60,669 bases of DNA from positions 1 through 60,669 of the forward strand of contig WHTT01000037.1 in NCBI GenBank assembly GCA_009377605.1, written 5' to 3'. Position numbers and translations under genes: made by a program. The notes under the pieces were generated by a model. The model saw only the letters and a list, made by a program, of their open reading frames with translations. It was not told the DNA's origin and searched no databases. Source of the stretch: Luteitalea sp. Its GTDB lineage: Bacteria > Acidobacteriota > Vicinamibacteria > Vicinamibacterales > Vicinamibacteraceae. This document shows, one piece after another, positions 1 to 10,540 of the stretch. Every line of letters starts with the position of its first letter. Position 1 is the stretch's first letter.

Positions 1-372
1 CGGGCCTATCGTCAGCTCAGCCGGTTCGAATCACGAGCCAGCTTTGCCACCTGGATCCACCGAATCGCCGTGAACTGCGCGATCGACTTGTTGCGGTCGC
101 GCGGCGGCCATCACGAGGCGGTCTACGACGATGAGCTGCCGCGCATCTGTGTGCAGCAGGAGCTCGCCGACGGCGCGCTCGTCGAGATCCCGATACCGGA
201 GCTCGACATGCCACGGCCGACGCGGATGCTCTTCTGCGACCAACGCTACTTGTCGGATGCCGCACGAGCCTTCATCGAGATCGTCAAGCGCTTCAGTTGG
301 AGCGTCACACCCCAGCCGCGGCGGGCGAGGGCGAAGATCGCGCTTCATCCAAGCGTCGAATCGCGAGTCTAA
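1..372 (+). pseudogene. Chimeric fragment: ECF sigma region 2 joined to a LysR-type C-terminus (5' end outside window)
   Basis: The frame is open from base 1 to the stop at 370-372. The first ~38 codons read like region 2 of an ECF sigma factor (FATWIHRIAVNCAIDLLRSR: the -10 recognition helix with the usual RIAxNxxxDxLR pattern). From about codon 45 the frame instead reads like the end of a LysR-type effector-binding domain (LPRICVQQELADGALVEIPI, then DQRYLSDAARAFIEIVKRF). Sigma region 4 is absent. Two unrelated families share one frame, so I call it a gene remnant formed by deletion or recombination. A chimeric assembly joint near the contig edge is the other explanation. Family assignments are by eye. 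Confidence 0.55.
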
Positions 373-403
373 CCACGACGCACACGGAAGCCTCCGTAGC
401 TCG

Positions 404-2218
<1,815 letters not shown>

Positions 2219-3415
2219 GAGGAGCGGACGGCGGCAATGACCCACGGAAGACCTCCAGAGGAAAATCAACGGGACGAGTGACCTGCGAACGAGCCTCTCA
2301 CCATACGAACGCCTGGCCTCCATCGTCAAATCGATTCCGTTAATTGGGGTATCAGGTCACACGGCGAATGAAAGGCTCTTGCCGTCCAATTTAGCCGAAG
2401 TCGACCGTCAGCGTGGCAAGATTGGTGGAAGGAGATCGCTTGCGGATCTACTGCGACAGGTGGGGATCGCGTCGGCTTCTCTTGTCGCTTTCGTCTTGGC
2501 CCCGACCCCGGATTGCTGAATCCCGAATCCTAAATCAGCTAGCATCGTCTCGGTCCCCGCGGGGGACAGCCCTTCCTTCAAAGGAGCGAGCTGTCCCCCC
2601 TTCGTCCCCCCATCCATCCATTTATCGACGAGAAGTGCGGACGCAGGGGCAGCGCGTGCCACCCACGTTGAATCTCCAAGGATGCCGATGGCTGCCGCAC
2701 CGTGCCGCGTCCCACGTGAACGAGGGCGATCGCGACTTGCTCGACGGCTTCGTGCCCGTCGAGGAGCACGAGAGACCGACGCGCGTCGCGCGCGAGAGGA
2801 TGGCTCGAGCGTTGAGGATGATTCAGCAGGGCCGCAGCACCCCAGCGGTTGAAGCTTGGTGCGCCACGATTTGTAAGGAAGGCTTGATTGCTGGCGAGGA
2901 CCACGTCGTTGTGGCCTCGCGCGAGGAGGACGCTGCACTGCGACGCACGATACGGACCGTGCGCCGCGACAGGTGTGACCTGCGGCGCGGCAGCGGTTCG
3001 AAGAAATGCAATCGCTGTGTTACCCGTCTTCACCGAGGCTTCGACGAGTGTATTGGTGATCGCCATCGGCAGTCCCATCTGATAGCAAGGCAGTTGCCAA
3101 CCGACCGCGACGGGGGGCTGGCGGCTGCTGGCCGTCACGAATCTCCCGTAATCACGGCCCTGTTCGAGCACCCGCACGTGCACAACGGCGCCTCAGAGCA
3201 CGACTCGTTCAGCGCTGAAGGACTGCAGCTCTGTGGGACCAGGTGACAGGAGCGACAAATAGGTAGGAAACAGGAATGTAGCGGCAGGTCCGAGGTTCAA
3301 GGCTTCGCGGGTGGTTCGTGCCTGTCGCCTGTTGCCGCGCCCTTGCCTCGGGCCGCGAGCTCCACCCTCGAACCTTGAACCTCGAGCCCCAAACCTCGTT
3401 GTTATACTGGCCCCA
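2219..3415. other. About 1.2 kb without a convincing gene
   Basis: Open frames occur on both strands (longest: minus 2578-3183 and plus 2413-3246, which overlap), but neither gives a family I can recognise, and neither has a good ribosome site. The minus frame has fairly coding-like third positions, so a decayed gene is possible. The stretch also holds an inverted repeat (2561-2599), and short tandem-like runs of the form GAATCCyGAATCC near 2515-2530. Confidence 0.5.
2561..2599. repeat. REP-like inverted repeat with GGGGGACAGC arms
   Basis: Arm GGGGGACAGC at 2561-2570 is mirrored by GCTGTCCCCC at 2590-2599 around a 19-nt spacer. The GGGGACAG core recurs in the palindrome inside hisH (27267-27295), and a GATGACAGGCATC relative occurs at 32208-32274. 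This suggests a dispersed palindrome family. Confidence 0.7.
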
Positions 3416-4300
3416 ATGTTCCCCTCCCGCGTGCTCCGCCTCGGCGCCGCTTGGGCGGTAAGCGCCGCGGCGGTCGTTGGGCTCATTGCAGCAGCGGAAC
3501 GGACGAATGACTCGTCGGACGAGCTGCCGACGGTGCTGCTCTCGCGCCAGCTCCTCGAGTCCGAGACACTACGGGTCGGGGATGAAGTTCAGCTTTCCGC
3601 GGATCCTTCTGGAAGAGCAGCGCAGTCGTTCCGCATTGCCGGCGTCTACGAGCCGATGCCGGACCCGATGCGCCTCACGTCGCAGCGATTGGAGGCGCGA
3701 TTACATCTGCCGGATCTGCTGGCGCTGACGTCGGGCCCTGACGATCCATCCGCGGCAGAGTCAGTAACCGCCATCAACGTCTCACTGAGAGATCCCTCCG
3801 ACGCCGACGCGTTTGCACGTGATCTGTCGGCGAAGGTCCCAGGTCTCCTCGTGCGGCCAATCGCCGGCAGGAGTGACCGCGCGGCGCCTTTCCTGGTGCT
3901 CGAGCGCTTCCACCTGGCTATCGCCGTCGTGACGATGATCGGTAGCGCGATCTTCCTGCTCGCGCTGATGGTGATGCTCGCCGAGGAGCGTCGCGAGACG
4001 TTCGGCATCTTGCGACTCATCGGCATCTCGACGCGGCGCGTGCTGTTGCAGGTGATGGCCGAAGGGCTGCTGATTGCGGTCGTGGGCGCCATGGCCGGTC
4101 TGGCGTTCGCCTGGGCCACCGAGGGACTCTTCAATCGTTTCTTTCAGGCGTGGTACGACACCTCGCTGGTCTTCCTCCGCGTGACGCCGGCGGTGGCTGG
4201 GCGCGCCGTGCTCCTTGCGGTCCCGCTCGGCGTGCTGGCGAGCCTTGCCGCGTCCTGGACGCTGCTCCGGCGCAATCTCATCACGTTGGTTCGCCGATGA
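3416..4300 (+). CDS. FtsX-type ABC transporter permease (AttF/AttG-like)
   Basis: A 294-residue membrane protein starting at the ATG at 3416, just downstream of a GTTATACT-like -10 sequence. It has one N-terminal membrane segment (residues ~7-25), a short exported domain of ~135 residues, then three C-terminal membrane segments (about 163-186, 204-228, 262-283). The segment EERRETFGILRLIGISTRRV lies between membrane helices and is the usual FtsX/MacB permease signature. The stop overlaps the ATG of the next permease (ATGA), so the two are translationally coupled. It begins a four-gene operon encoding a MacB/LolCDE-superfamily transporter. The exported part is short, and the substrate is not deducible. 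Confidence 0.85.
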   Translation: MFPSRVLRLGAAWAVSAAAVVGLIAAAERTNDSSDELPTVLLSRQLLESETLRVGDEVQLSADPSGRAAQSFRIAGVYEPMPDPMRLTSQRLEARLHLPDLLALTSGPDDPSAAESVTAINVSLRDPSDADAFARDLSAKVPGLLVRPIAGRSDRAAPFLVLERFHLAIAVVTMIGSAIFLLALMVMLAEERRETFGILRLIGISTRRVLLQVMAEGLLIAVVGAMAGLAFAWATEGLFNRFFQAWYDTSLVFLRVTPAVAGRAVLLAVPLGVLASLAASWTLLRRNLITLVRR

Positions 4301-5502
4301 GATCGCTTGCCTTCGCCTGGCGGAGTCTCGTCCGCCAACCCGCTCGAACGGCGCTCGGCATCGTCGGCATTGCAGCCGTGGGCGCGTTGCTGTTCGACAT
4401 GCTGTTGCTTTCGCGCGGCCTCGTCATCTCCTTCGGCGATCTCCTGGATCGCTCTGGCTTCGATATCCGCGTGATGGCCGCCGACACCATGCCGCTCGCT
4501 GGTCCGCGGCTCGACGGCGCCGGCGCTCTATCAGACGCCATTGGTGCGCTATCCGAGGTCGAAGTCGCCGTGCCCATTCGGGTCGGCTCTGCGGAGACGA
4601 CCAGATCTGCAAGGGCGCACGAAACCTTCACATTCGTCGGAGCGGGCGTTGCTCAGCGACGTCCATGGACGATCGCGACGGGAGCGGATCTCCGCGTGAC
4701 ATCAGCGCAACGAGAGCCGCAGCTGTTGGTCAACCGTAATCTCGCGCGCCTCCTGCATCTTTCTCCAGGCGCTTCGTTGATCCTTCGCGGCTCGTGCGGC
4801 CAGGAGGCGTCGGCTGCTCCTCCCGTGCGGTTCCGCGTGGCTGGCATTGCCGAGTTCCCATTCGACACTGCCGAGCAAGCGACCGCGGCCACCACACTGG
4901 CTGGGTATGCGCGGGTCTGCGGGGACCAGGCGAGCGACACGGCTGATCTCCTACTCGTCGCGTCACATCGCCGGAGCGGTCCTGATGCTGCGGTGACGGC
5001 GATCCGGCATCTTCGGCCGGGCCTGCACGTCTTCACGAACGAAGAGCTCGTGGATCGCTTCGAGAGGACCGACTTCTCCTACTTCCGGCAGCTTTCGGTG
5101 GTGTTGGCGTCGGTCACGCTCTTCTTTGGCGCCCTGCTCATTGCGGTGTTGCTCACCGTATCGGTCAACCAACGCCTTGGACAGATTGCGGCGCTTCGGG
5201 CAGTCGGCTTCTCGCGGCGGCGTGTCGTGGCCGACGTGCTCTGGGAGTCGGCCCTGCTCGTCTGTGCGGGCGGCTTGCTGGCGCTGCCGCTCGGCCTCGC
5301 CCTGTCGATTTGGCTGGATGGCATCCTGCGCGCGATGCCTGGCATTCCGGCCGAGGTCAGCTTCTTCGTGTTTGAGAGACGGGCGCTCGTCCTGCACGCT
5401 GCCTTGCTCACCTTCACGGCTTTCGGTGCGGCGGCATACCCGATGTGGCTGGTGGCCCGCCTACCGATTGCCGCGACACTACGTGACGAGGTCGTCTCGT
5501 GA
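4297..5502 (+). CDS. FtsX-type ABC transporter permease, second subunit
   Basis: A 401-residue permease beginning in the ATGA overlap with the upstream permease. Topology: N-terminal membrane helix (RTALGIVGIAAVGALLFDML), an exported domain of ~220 residues, and three C-terminal helices, with the family motif GQIAALRAVGFSRRRV in the cytoplasmic loop. Its exported domain is larger than that of the first permease, so the pair forms a heterodimer like LolC/LolE or AttF/AttG. The stop overlaps the GTG start of the ATPase (GTGA). Confidence 0.87.
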   Translation: MRSLAFAWRSLVRQPARTALGIVGIAAVGALLFDMLLLSRGLVISFGDLLDRSGFDIRVMAADTMPLAGPRLDGAGALSDAIGALSEVEVAVPIRVGSAETTRSARAHETFTFVGAGVAQRRPWTIATGADLRVTSAQREPQLLVNRNLARLLHLSPGASLILRGSCGQEASAAPPVRFRVAGIAEFPFDTAEQATAATTLAGYARVCGDQASDTADLLLVASHRRSGPDAAVTAIRHLRPGLHVFTNEELVDRFERTDFSYFRQLSVVLASVTLFFGALLIAVLLTVSVNQRLGQIAALRAVGFSRRRVVADVLWESALLVCAGGLLALPLGLALSIWLDGILRAMPGIPAEVSFFVFERRALVLHAALLTFTAFGAAAYPMWLVARLPIAATLRDEVVS

Positions 5503-6173
5503 GTCGTTTCGTTGTCGAGGCACGAAGAGTGTCGAAGGTGTTCTCGATGTCCGCCGGTCCGGTGACAGCGCTTGCCGACGTGGCGCTCGGGATCAACGAA
5601 GGCGAGTACGTCGCCATCGTCGGGCCGTCTGGCTGTGGCAAGTCGACGCTCTTGCACCTGCTGGGCTGCGTCGATACTCCGACGAGCGGCGAGGTCCTCT
5701 TCGAGGGCCGAGAGGTCGGCGCGCTCTCGGACTTGGAGCGAAGCCGTATTCGGTTGCAGCGTCTCGGGTTCGTTTTCCAGCGGTTCTTTCTGCTGCTGAT
5801 GCTGACGGCGTGGGAGAACGTCGAGCTGCCGCAAGCAGAAGCGGGTGCATCGAAGGCCGCCCGGCGTCGCCGTACCGCCGAGCTGCTCGACTACGTCGGT
5901 CTTACACACCGCGCGGGCCATCGGCCGTCTCAGCTCTCGGGTGGCGAGATGCAGCGCGTCGCGATTGCCAGAGCGCTCGCGAATCAGCCGCGTCTCCTGC
6001 TGGCCGACGAGCCCACAGGGGAGCTCGATCAGGCAACCGGCGAGCAGATTGTCGCCCTGCTCGACCGCGTCAACGCCGACGGCACCGCGGTCGTGGTCGT
6101 GACGCACGATCCCGCAGTCGCCGCGCGGGCCAGCCGAGTGCTAAGAATGCGCGACGGCCACCTGATCCCTTGA
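5499..6173 (+). CDS. ABC transporter ATPase, MacB/LolD type
   Basis: A 224-residue nucleotide-binding subunit. Walker A GPSGCGKST (about residues 43-51), signature LSGGEMQR, Walker B LLLADEPTGELD and the H-loop VVVTHD are all present. The pattern GELD after Walker B and the length are typical of LolD/MacB/AttE ATPases. The GTG start lies inside the preceding stop, so expression is coupled. Together with the two permeases it would form a mechanotransmission-type transporter that moves material outside the inner membrane rather than across it. Confidence 0.92.
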   Translation: MSRFVVEARRVSKVFSMSAGPVTALADVALGINEGEYVAIVGPSGCGKSTLLHLLGCVDTPTSGEVLFEGREVGALSDLERSRIRLQRLGFVFQRFFLLLMLTAWENVELPQAEAGASKAARRRRTAELLDYVGLTHRAGHRPSQLSGGEMQRVAIARALANQPRLLLADEPTGELDQATGEQIVALLDRVNADGTAVVVVTHDPAVAARASRVLRMRDGHLIP

Positions 6174-6193
6174 TCCTGGAAAGCGCAACCAAG

Positions 6194-7633
6194 ATGGCCT
6201 GGACCCTAGCGCTTCGCTCGCTTCTCGCACATCCGGTTCGCAGCGCCGTGCTCGCCGGTGGGTTCGGTCTCGGCGTGTCCGTGATGGCGACCTTGCTCGG
6301 CATCGGCTCTGTCATTCTCGAGCAGGCACGGGCGCCGGCGCTCGTTGGCGGCGGCGATGTCGTCATCGCCGGCTCGTCTGGTCGTGTGTCGAGCGCGAGG
6401 TTCATTCTCTCGAGCGCCCTCGAGACGCCGCCGCTCGCCGGACGGGCGGTCGTAGCGGCGCCGATGGCTCGCGAGACCCTCTACCTCGTTCGCGGCGACC
6501 GCCGCGTGGCCATTCGCGGGCGAGGCGGTGTGCCCAGCCTCGAGCGAGCACTGGACGATCCGGAGACGAGCCCTGTTCGGGCCTGGGTCGATACGCCGGA
6601 AGATGCGCGGTGGGCGCGGCCCGATCCCGACGACGTGTTGCGTGCGATGGATCGCTTTCATCCCATACCTGATGTCCCGGCACGCGCCGCGTCGTGGGCC
6701 GAGTGGCTCTATTTCAACGGTCACACCGAAGGCGCGCGCTTCTACCTCACGTTTCTCGTCGGTCCGCGAGCGGACGATGGCCGCCGGATCGCCGCCGTGC
6801 GGTTTCAGCTCCAGCAGGGCAGTCGCGTCGCAAACTACTCGGCATCGCAGGAGGTCGACGAGGCCGGGCTGCTCGCCTCGGCACCGGAGCTCGCGATTGC
6901 GGGGAACAACGTACGTCTCCAGGGCAGCCGGTACATTGTCACCATCGATCTTCCTCGCGAAGCCGCAGGTGGAGGCCCCACCTCTAGGCCGGGTGGCCGG
7001 GGAGCTACCGCCTCTCCGCGCCTAACCGGTCGCATCGTCATCAGCGCGACACCTGGTCGATCCCTGCCGCCGATCTCGGTTCGCGGCGCCGGCGGCTGGG
7101 TCTCTGGCTATACCGTGCCTGTCATGAGCGGCACTTTGGATGGTGAGCTGCAAGTTGGCGGCGACCGGATAGCGCTCTCGCGTGGACGCGGCTACCACGA
7201 TCACAACTGGGGGTTCTGGGAGGGCGTCTCCTGGCGATGGGGTCAGGTGCAGAGCGGCGAGCTGTCTCTCGTCTACGGTCGGATCATCCCGCCGCCAGAC
7301 GCCGCAGACGCCGATCGCGCGCCCGGCTTTCTCGCCGTCATTGGTCCGAATGGACCGATCGCGTCGACGACGCACGTCACAATCGATGAGATCAATCACC
7401 GGGCTGCAAGGGAGCCCGAACGCATCCTCGTTCGCGGCCGCGGCCCATCGCTCGACCTCACGCTCGATCTGGAGGTCGAGGAGGCGGTCATCACGCCGAT
7501 GCGCGAAGGTTTCTTCGGCGCCGGCTTGGACTTCCTCCAGCTCCGCGCACAGTACCGCGTCACCGGCCGCGTCGACGACAGGACCATCTCGTTCGCTGCA
7601 CCCGGTTCAGCCGAAACCTTCCGGGGCAGATAG
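6194..7633 (+). CDS. AttH/CrtC-like lipocalin-fold protein with an N-terminal membrane anchor
   Basis: A 479-residue protein that closes the ABC operon, 20 bp after the ATPase. The N-terminus (LALRSLLAHPVRSAVLAGGF and the following hydrophobic run) looks like the first helix of an FtsX permease and should anchor it in the inner membrane. The rest resembles AttH / carotenoid 1,2-hydratase-type lipocalin-like domains, with the hallmark YHDHNWG (about residue 335) and GRIIPP. In Agrobacterium, attEFGH pairs such a protein with the same kind of ABC transporter, so a hydrophobic ligand handed to or from the transporter is plausible. The hydratase reaction itself is not supported by context. An in-frame TTG at 6170 is an alternative start. 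Confidence 0.8.
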   Translation: MAWTLALRSLLAHPVRSAVLAGGFGLGVSVMATLLGIGSVILEQARAPALVGGGDVVIAGSSGRVSSARFILSSALETPPLAGRAVVAAPMARETLYLVRGDRRVAIRGRGGVPSLERALDDPETSPVRAWVDTPEDARWARPDPDDVLRAMDRFHPIPDVPARAASWAEWLYFNGHTEGARFYLTFLVGPRADDGRRIAAVRFQLQQGSRVANYSASQEVDEAGLLASAPELAIAGNNVRLQGSRYIVTIDLPREAAGGGPTSRPGGRGATASPRLTGRIVISATPGRSLPPISVRGAGGWVSGYTVPVMSGTLDGELQVGGDRIALSRGRGYHDHNWGFWEGVSWRWGQVQSGELSLVYGRIIPPPDAADADRAPGFLAVIGPNGPIASTTHVTIDEINHRAAREPERILVRGRGPSLDLTLDLEVEEAVITPMREGFFGAGLDFLQLRAQYRVTGRVDDRTISFAAPGSAETFRGR

Positions 7634-7739
7634 GGTCTCGCTCCACCTACGTCTGGCGTCTCCTCAGCGCCTGCCAGGTCGCCGGTATTCTGCGTAGCAA
7701 AATAACGACATGCTGGCACCCGACTCCTCAGCATGACGG

Positions 7740-8681
7740 TTACTCGCGTTCGAGACACGCGCGGAGCGCGGCGGCTACGTCCGTGTAACGAAAGTCGAAT
7801 CCCAGCTCGAGGGCGCGCTGCGGGACGGCACGTTGGCTCACCAGGAGCATCGCGTCAGCCATCTCTCCAAGAGCGAGCCGAAGAGCAAAGGCGGGCGCGG
7901 GGAGAACGGCAGGCCGGCCGAGCGCCCGGCCAAGCGCGTGCGCAAACGCGCGGTTCGCCACCGGCTCCGGGGCGGCGAGATTGAAGGGCCCGTCGTGGCG
8001 ATTGACGAGAATCCAGACGACGAGCCGCACCCAATCGTCGAGGTGAATCCACGGGAAGTACTGAGTGCCTCGGCCCATCGGGCCGCCCACGCCAAGACGA
8101 AACGGCGTCAGCATCGCCTTCAGCGCACCGCCCCGACGGTCGAGCACAGGGGCGGTCCGGAGCAATGCCACCGCCGTCCGATCGCTGGCCATCCGCACCG
8201 CTTCGCCCTCCCACGCCTCCGCCAACCGAGCGACGAAATCATTCCCGAGTGCTGAGGCCTCGGTAAGCAGCTCGTCACCACGATCGCCGTAGTACCCCAC
8301 ACCGGACGCGCTCACAACGAGGGCCGGCGGCCGCGCGGCGGCGCGGACGACCGTGCCAAGCGAACGAACAGGCTGGATGCGGCTGTCCCAGAGCAGCGCC
8401 TTCCGCGCCGGTGACCATCGTCGTCCCGCCATCGATCCCCCGGTGAGGTTGACGAGCGCGTCGAGACCATCCAGACGCGCGGCCCAGTCAGCGGCCCGAT
8501 CGTCTGGATTCCACTGGACGTAGCGGATCCTGCGGAGCGCTCCCGGCATGCTGCGAGCGGCCCTCTCCGGAGACCGCCTCGTCAGCAGCACCAGCTCGTG
8601 TCCGTCGGCTTCGAGCGCGCCCGCAAGCGCACTCCCCAGAAACCCTGTTCCCCCAGCAATTGCGATGTGCACGAAGGCCAT
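7740..8681 (-). CDS. TIGR01777-family NAD(P)-dependent sugar epimerase-like protein
   Basis: A 313-residue extended-SDR protein of the YfcH/TIGR01777 group (sometimes labelled SulA-like cell division inhibitor). The Rossmann motif GGTGFLGSAL sits at the N-terminus, and SASGVGYYGDRG matches the conserved YYG stretch of the family. The family C-terminal region (DUF1731-like: PAPAFALRLALGEMADAMLLVSQRAVPQRALELGFDF) is present. I start at the ATG at 8681 because it directly precedes the nucleotide-binding strand. A GTG at 8726 would add 15 unconserved residues. Biochemical function is unknown in this family. It is divergent from the tetR gene. Confidence 0.85.
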   Translation of the reverse strand: MAFVHIAIAGGTGFLGSALAGALEADGHELVLLTRRSPERAARSMPGALRRIRYVQWNPDDRAADWAARLDGLDALVNLTGGSMAGRRWSPARKALLWDSRIQPVRSLGTVVRAAARPPALVVSASGVGYYGDRGDELLTEASALGNDFVARLAEAWEGEAVRMASDRTAVALLRTAPVLDRRGGALKAMLTPFRLGVGGPMGRGTQYFPWIHLDDWVRLVVWILVNRHDGPFNLAAPEPVANRAFAHALGRALGRPAVLPAPAFALRLALGEMADAMLLVSQRAVPQRALELGFDFRYTDVAAALRACLERE

Positions 8682-8768
8682 TGAAACACGTTTGGAGGAG
8701 GCGAATGGTGAAAAAGGAACCGCCACGGTTGGTGAGCAGTAAGAGCGATTAGTGGCGAAGGCGCGGTC

Positions 8769-8811
8769 TTGACAGCAACGGCCCGCTCATATTAACTAAC
8801 TAGTTGGTCAA
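8769..8811 (+). promoter_or_regulatory. Promoter and TetR-type operator of the efflux operon
   Basis: A -35 TTGACA lies at 8769-8774, with a -10 candidate TAACTA at 8793-8798 (18-nt spacer; TATTAA at 8790 is an alternative). Overlapping the -10 is a 20-bp imperfect palindrome, 8792-8811, centred on AACTAGTT, in which 16 of 20 positions are symmetric. Position and symmetry are what is expected for an autorepressing TetR protein. The start codon of that regulator is only 3 nt downstream, so the mRNA leader would be very short. Confidence 0.65.
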
Positions 8812-8814
8812 TAG

Positions 8815-9468
8815 ATGGCTCGTCGACACAGCGATTCACGTGCTCGGATCCTGAAAGCCGCTACCGCGGAGTTCGCCGCGCTCGGCTACGACGCCACCCG
8901 CGTCGACCGCATCGCCCGCCGCGCCCGGCTCAACAAGGCCATGGTCTACTACCACTTCGGCAGCAAGCTCGGCCTGTACCGCGCGATCCTGCTCGATATG
9001 CTCGGCGCCGTCAGCGCCAGACTCGACGAGCTCGTGACCGAACCGCTCCCTCCCGTCGCCAAGATCCGTCGCGTCGTCGAGATCTACGTCGAGGCGGCGA
9101 CCGAGCGACCGCACATTCCTCCCATGGTGCTCCGTGAAGCTGCCAACAGAGGGCGGCAGTTCGACCGGGAGACCGTACAGGCCATCGCACGGCTGTGGCG
9201 GGCGCTGGGCGCCCTCATCGATCAGGGCGTACGCGCTGGCGCGTTTGCGCCCATCAAGCCGCTGGTCGCGCATTTGATGATTGTCGGCCCGATGATGCTC
9301 TTCCTGGCCGTCGAGCCGGGCCGGTCGCAGCTCCTCGAGAAAGCCAAGCCGCCCATCAGCGCACCCACGCGCGACGAGCTGATCGGGCATCTGCAAAATA
9401 GCGTGCTTGCCATGCTGGAGGCTGCGCCGACCAGGAGCGCACGCAGGCGAGGGAGAGACGCAACATGA
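8815..9468 (+). CDS. TetR-family transcriptional regulator (CecR/YbiH-like context)
   Basis: A 217-residue regulator. Residues ~8-55 form the TetR helix-turn-helix (ILKAATAEFAALGYDATRVD and VYYHFGSKLGLYRAIL). The C-terminal ligand-binding half is helical and not informative by itself. It starts 3 nt after a palindromic operator and overlaps the downstream hlyD-type gene by ATGA. The operon order regulator - membrane fusion protein - ABC ATPase - ABC-2 permeases matches E. coli cecR-ybhGFSR. It probably represses its own operon and is released by a transported small molecule. Confidence 0.88.
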   Translation: MARRHSDSRARILKAATAEFAALGYDATRVDRIARRARLNKAMVYYHFGSKLGLYRAILLDMLGAVSARLDELVTEPLPPVAKIRRVVEIYVEAATERPHIPPMVLREAANRGRQFDRETVQAIARLWRALGALIDQGVRAGAFAPIKPLVAHLMIVGPMMLFLAVEPGRSQLLEKAKPPISAPTRDELIGHLQNSVLAMLEAAPTRSARRRGRDAT

Positions 9469-10532
9469 GACACAGTGGCCTTTGCCGGGGGGGCCTTTGC
9501 CGGGGGGGCTTTTGCCGGGGAGGCCTTTACTGGCCGATTGGCATGGTCGCGCTGCTCGCGCTGGCTGGTTGCGGCAACGGTGAGTCGGCGGACGCCGTGG
9601 AAGCCGCTGGGCAAGCCGAGGCGACCGAGGTGCGCGTCGCACCGGAGGTCGGCGGCCGTCTGATATCGCTGGAGGTGGATGAGGGAAGCCGCGTCGAGAA
9701 GGGCGACCTGCTCGGAACGCTGGATACACGTGACACAGAGCTGGCGCAGGCACGGGCACGCGCCGACCGTGAGGCTGCGGCTGCGGCACTGGCGCTCTTG
9801 CGAGCTGGCGCGAGACCGGAGGAGATCCGTGAGGCAGAGGCGCAGGTGGCTGCCGCCGAGGCCCAGGTTCAGGCGGCCCGCGCCGAGCTCAACTCCGCAC
9901 AGCAGGACCTCGAGCGCTTCGAGCGCCTGTTGGAAGCGCGAGCCGGTTCGCGCAAACAGCGTGATGATGCGGCGACGCGCGTGGAGGTGGGGCAGGAGAA
10001 CGTCAAGCATGCGGGGGAGCAGGCACGATCCGCGCGAGAGACGCTGGCGCGTATACGCTCCGGCGCCCGTCGCGAAGAGCTCGCGCAGGCGCGGGCTCGC
10101 GTAGCAGCGATGGACGCACAGATCGCGACGCTCGAGAAGCAGCTCGGCGACGCGCGGGTCGTCGCGCCGGCAGCCGGCATCGTGACCGACAAGCTGATCG
10201 AGGAGGGAGAGATGGTCGCGCCGCGCGTGCCCATCCTCGTCATCACAGATCTCGACCGCGCCTGGGCGAACCTGTACGTGCCGGAGCCGTCCGTGCCACG
10301 CTTGCGCATCGGTCAATCTGTCACCGTGCGCACCGATGCCGGTGGTCGTGGGGTCGAAGGCCGCCTCACCTACATCTCACCCAACGCGGAGTTCACGCCG
10401 CGCAACGTCCAGACGGCGGAAGAGCGCTCGAAGCAGGTCTATCGCATCAAGGTCACCGTGGACAATCGCGAGGGCGTGCTCAAGGCAGGCATGCCGGTGC
10501 AGGCCACGCTCGCGCTCGCCCCAGTGCAGTGA
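9465..10532 (+). CDS. HlyD-family membrane fusion lipoprotein (YbhG-like)
   Basis: A 355-residue periplasmic adaptor. It has a lipoprotein signal (GMVALLALAGC), a split biotinyl-lipoyl domain (VGGRLISLEVDEGSRVEKGD and VVAPAAGIVTDKLIEEGEMV), a long Ala/Glu/Arg-rich coiled coil between them (about residues 95-230), and a C-terminal beta-barrel region. It should link the inner membrane ABC pump to the TolC protein encoded two genes downstream. The n-region before the lipobox is unusual: it consists of three five-residue repeats (GLCRG, GLCRG, GFCRG) encoded by a 15-bp tandem repeat. The start overlaps the tetR stop (ATGA). Confidence 0.9.
   Translation: MRHSGLCRGGLCRGGFCRGGLYWPIGMVALLALAGCGNGESADAVEAAGQAEATEVRVAPEVGGRLISLEVDEGSRVEKGDLLGTLDTRDTELAQARARADREAAAAALALLRAGARPEEIREAEAQVAAAEAQVQAARAELNSAQQDLERFERLLEARAGSRKQRDDAATRVEVGQENVKHAGEQARSARETLARIRSGARREELAQARARVAAMDAQIATLEKQLGDARVVAPAAGIVTDKLIEEGEMVAPRVPILVITDLDRAWANLYVPEPSVPRLRIGQSVTVRTDAGGRGVEGRLTYISPNAEFTPRNVQTAEERSKQVYRIKVTVDNREGVLKAGMPVQATLALAPVQ
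9476..9532 (+). repeat. 15-bp tandem repeat inside the signal peptide of the HlyD gene
   Basis: The unit GGCCTTTGCCGGGGG occurs three times with small changes, plus a partial copy. It is in frame (5 codons per unit), so copy-number changes would lengthen or shorten the n-region of the lipoprotein signal without shifting the frame. Confidence 0.85.
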
Positions 10533-10540
10533 GAGCTACC

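Noticed and set aside
20-35. GGTTCGAATC, like a tRNA T-arm
   Set aside because: No cloverleaf can be built around it and it lies in the sigma-factor reading frame.
2578-3183. A 201-codon minus-strand frame with stretches that faintly recall beta-ketoacyl synthases (DVVLASNQAFLT) or penicillin-acylase-type enzymes (SNQAFLTNRGAP)
   Set aside because: The two resemblances contradict each other, catalytic residues are missing and no ribosome site is present. I cannot support a gene call.
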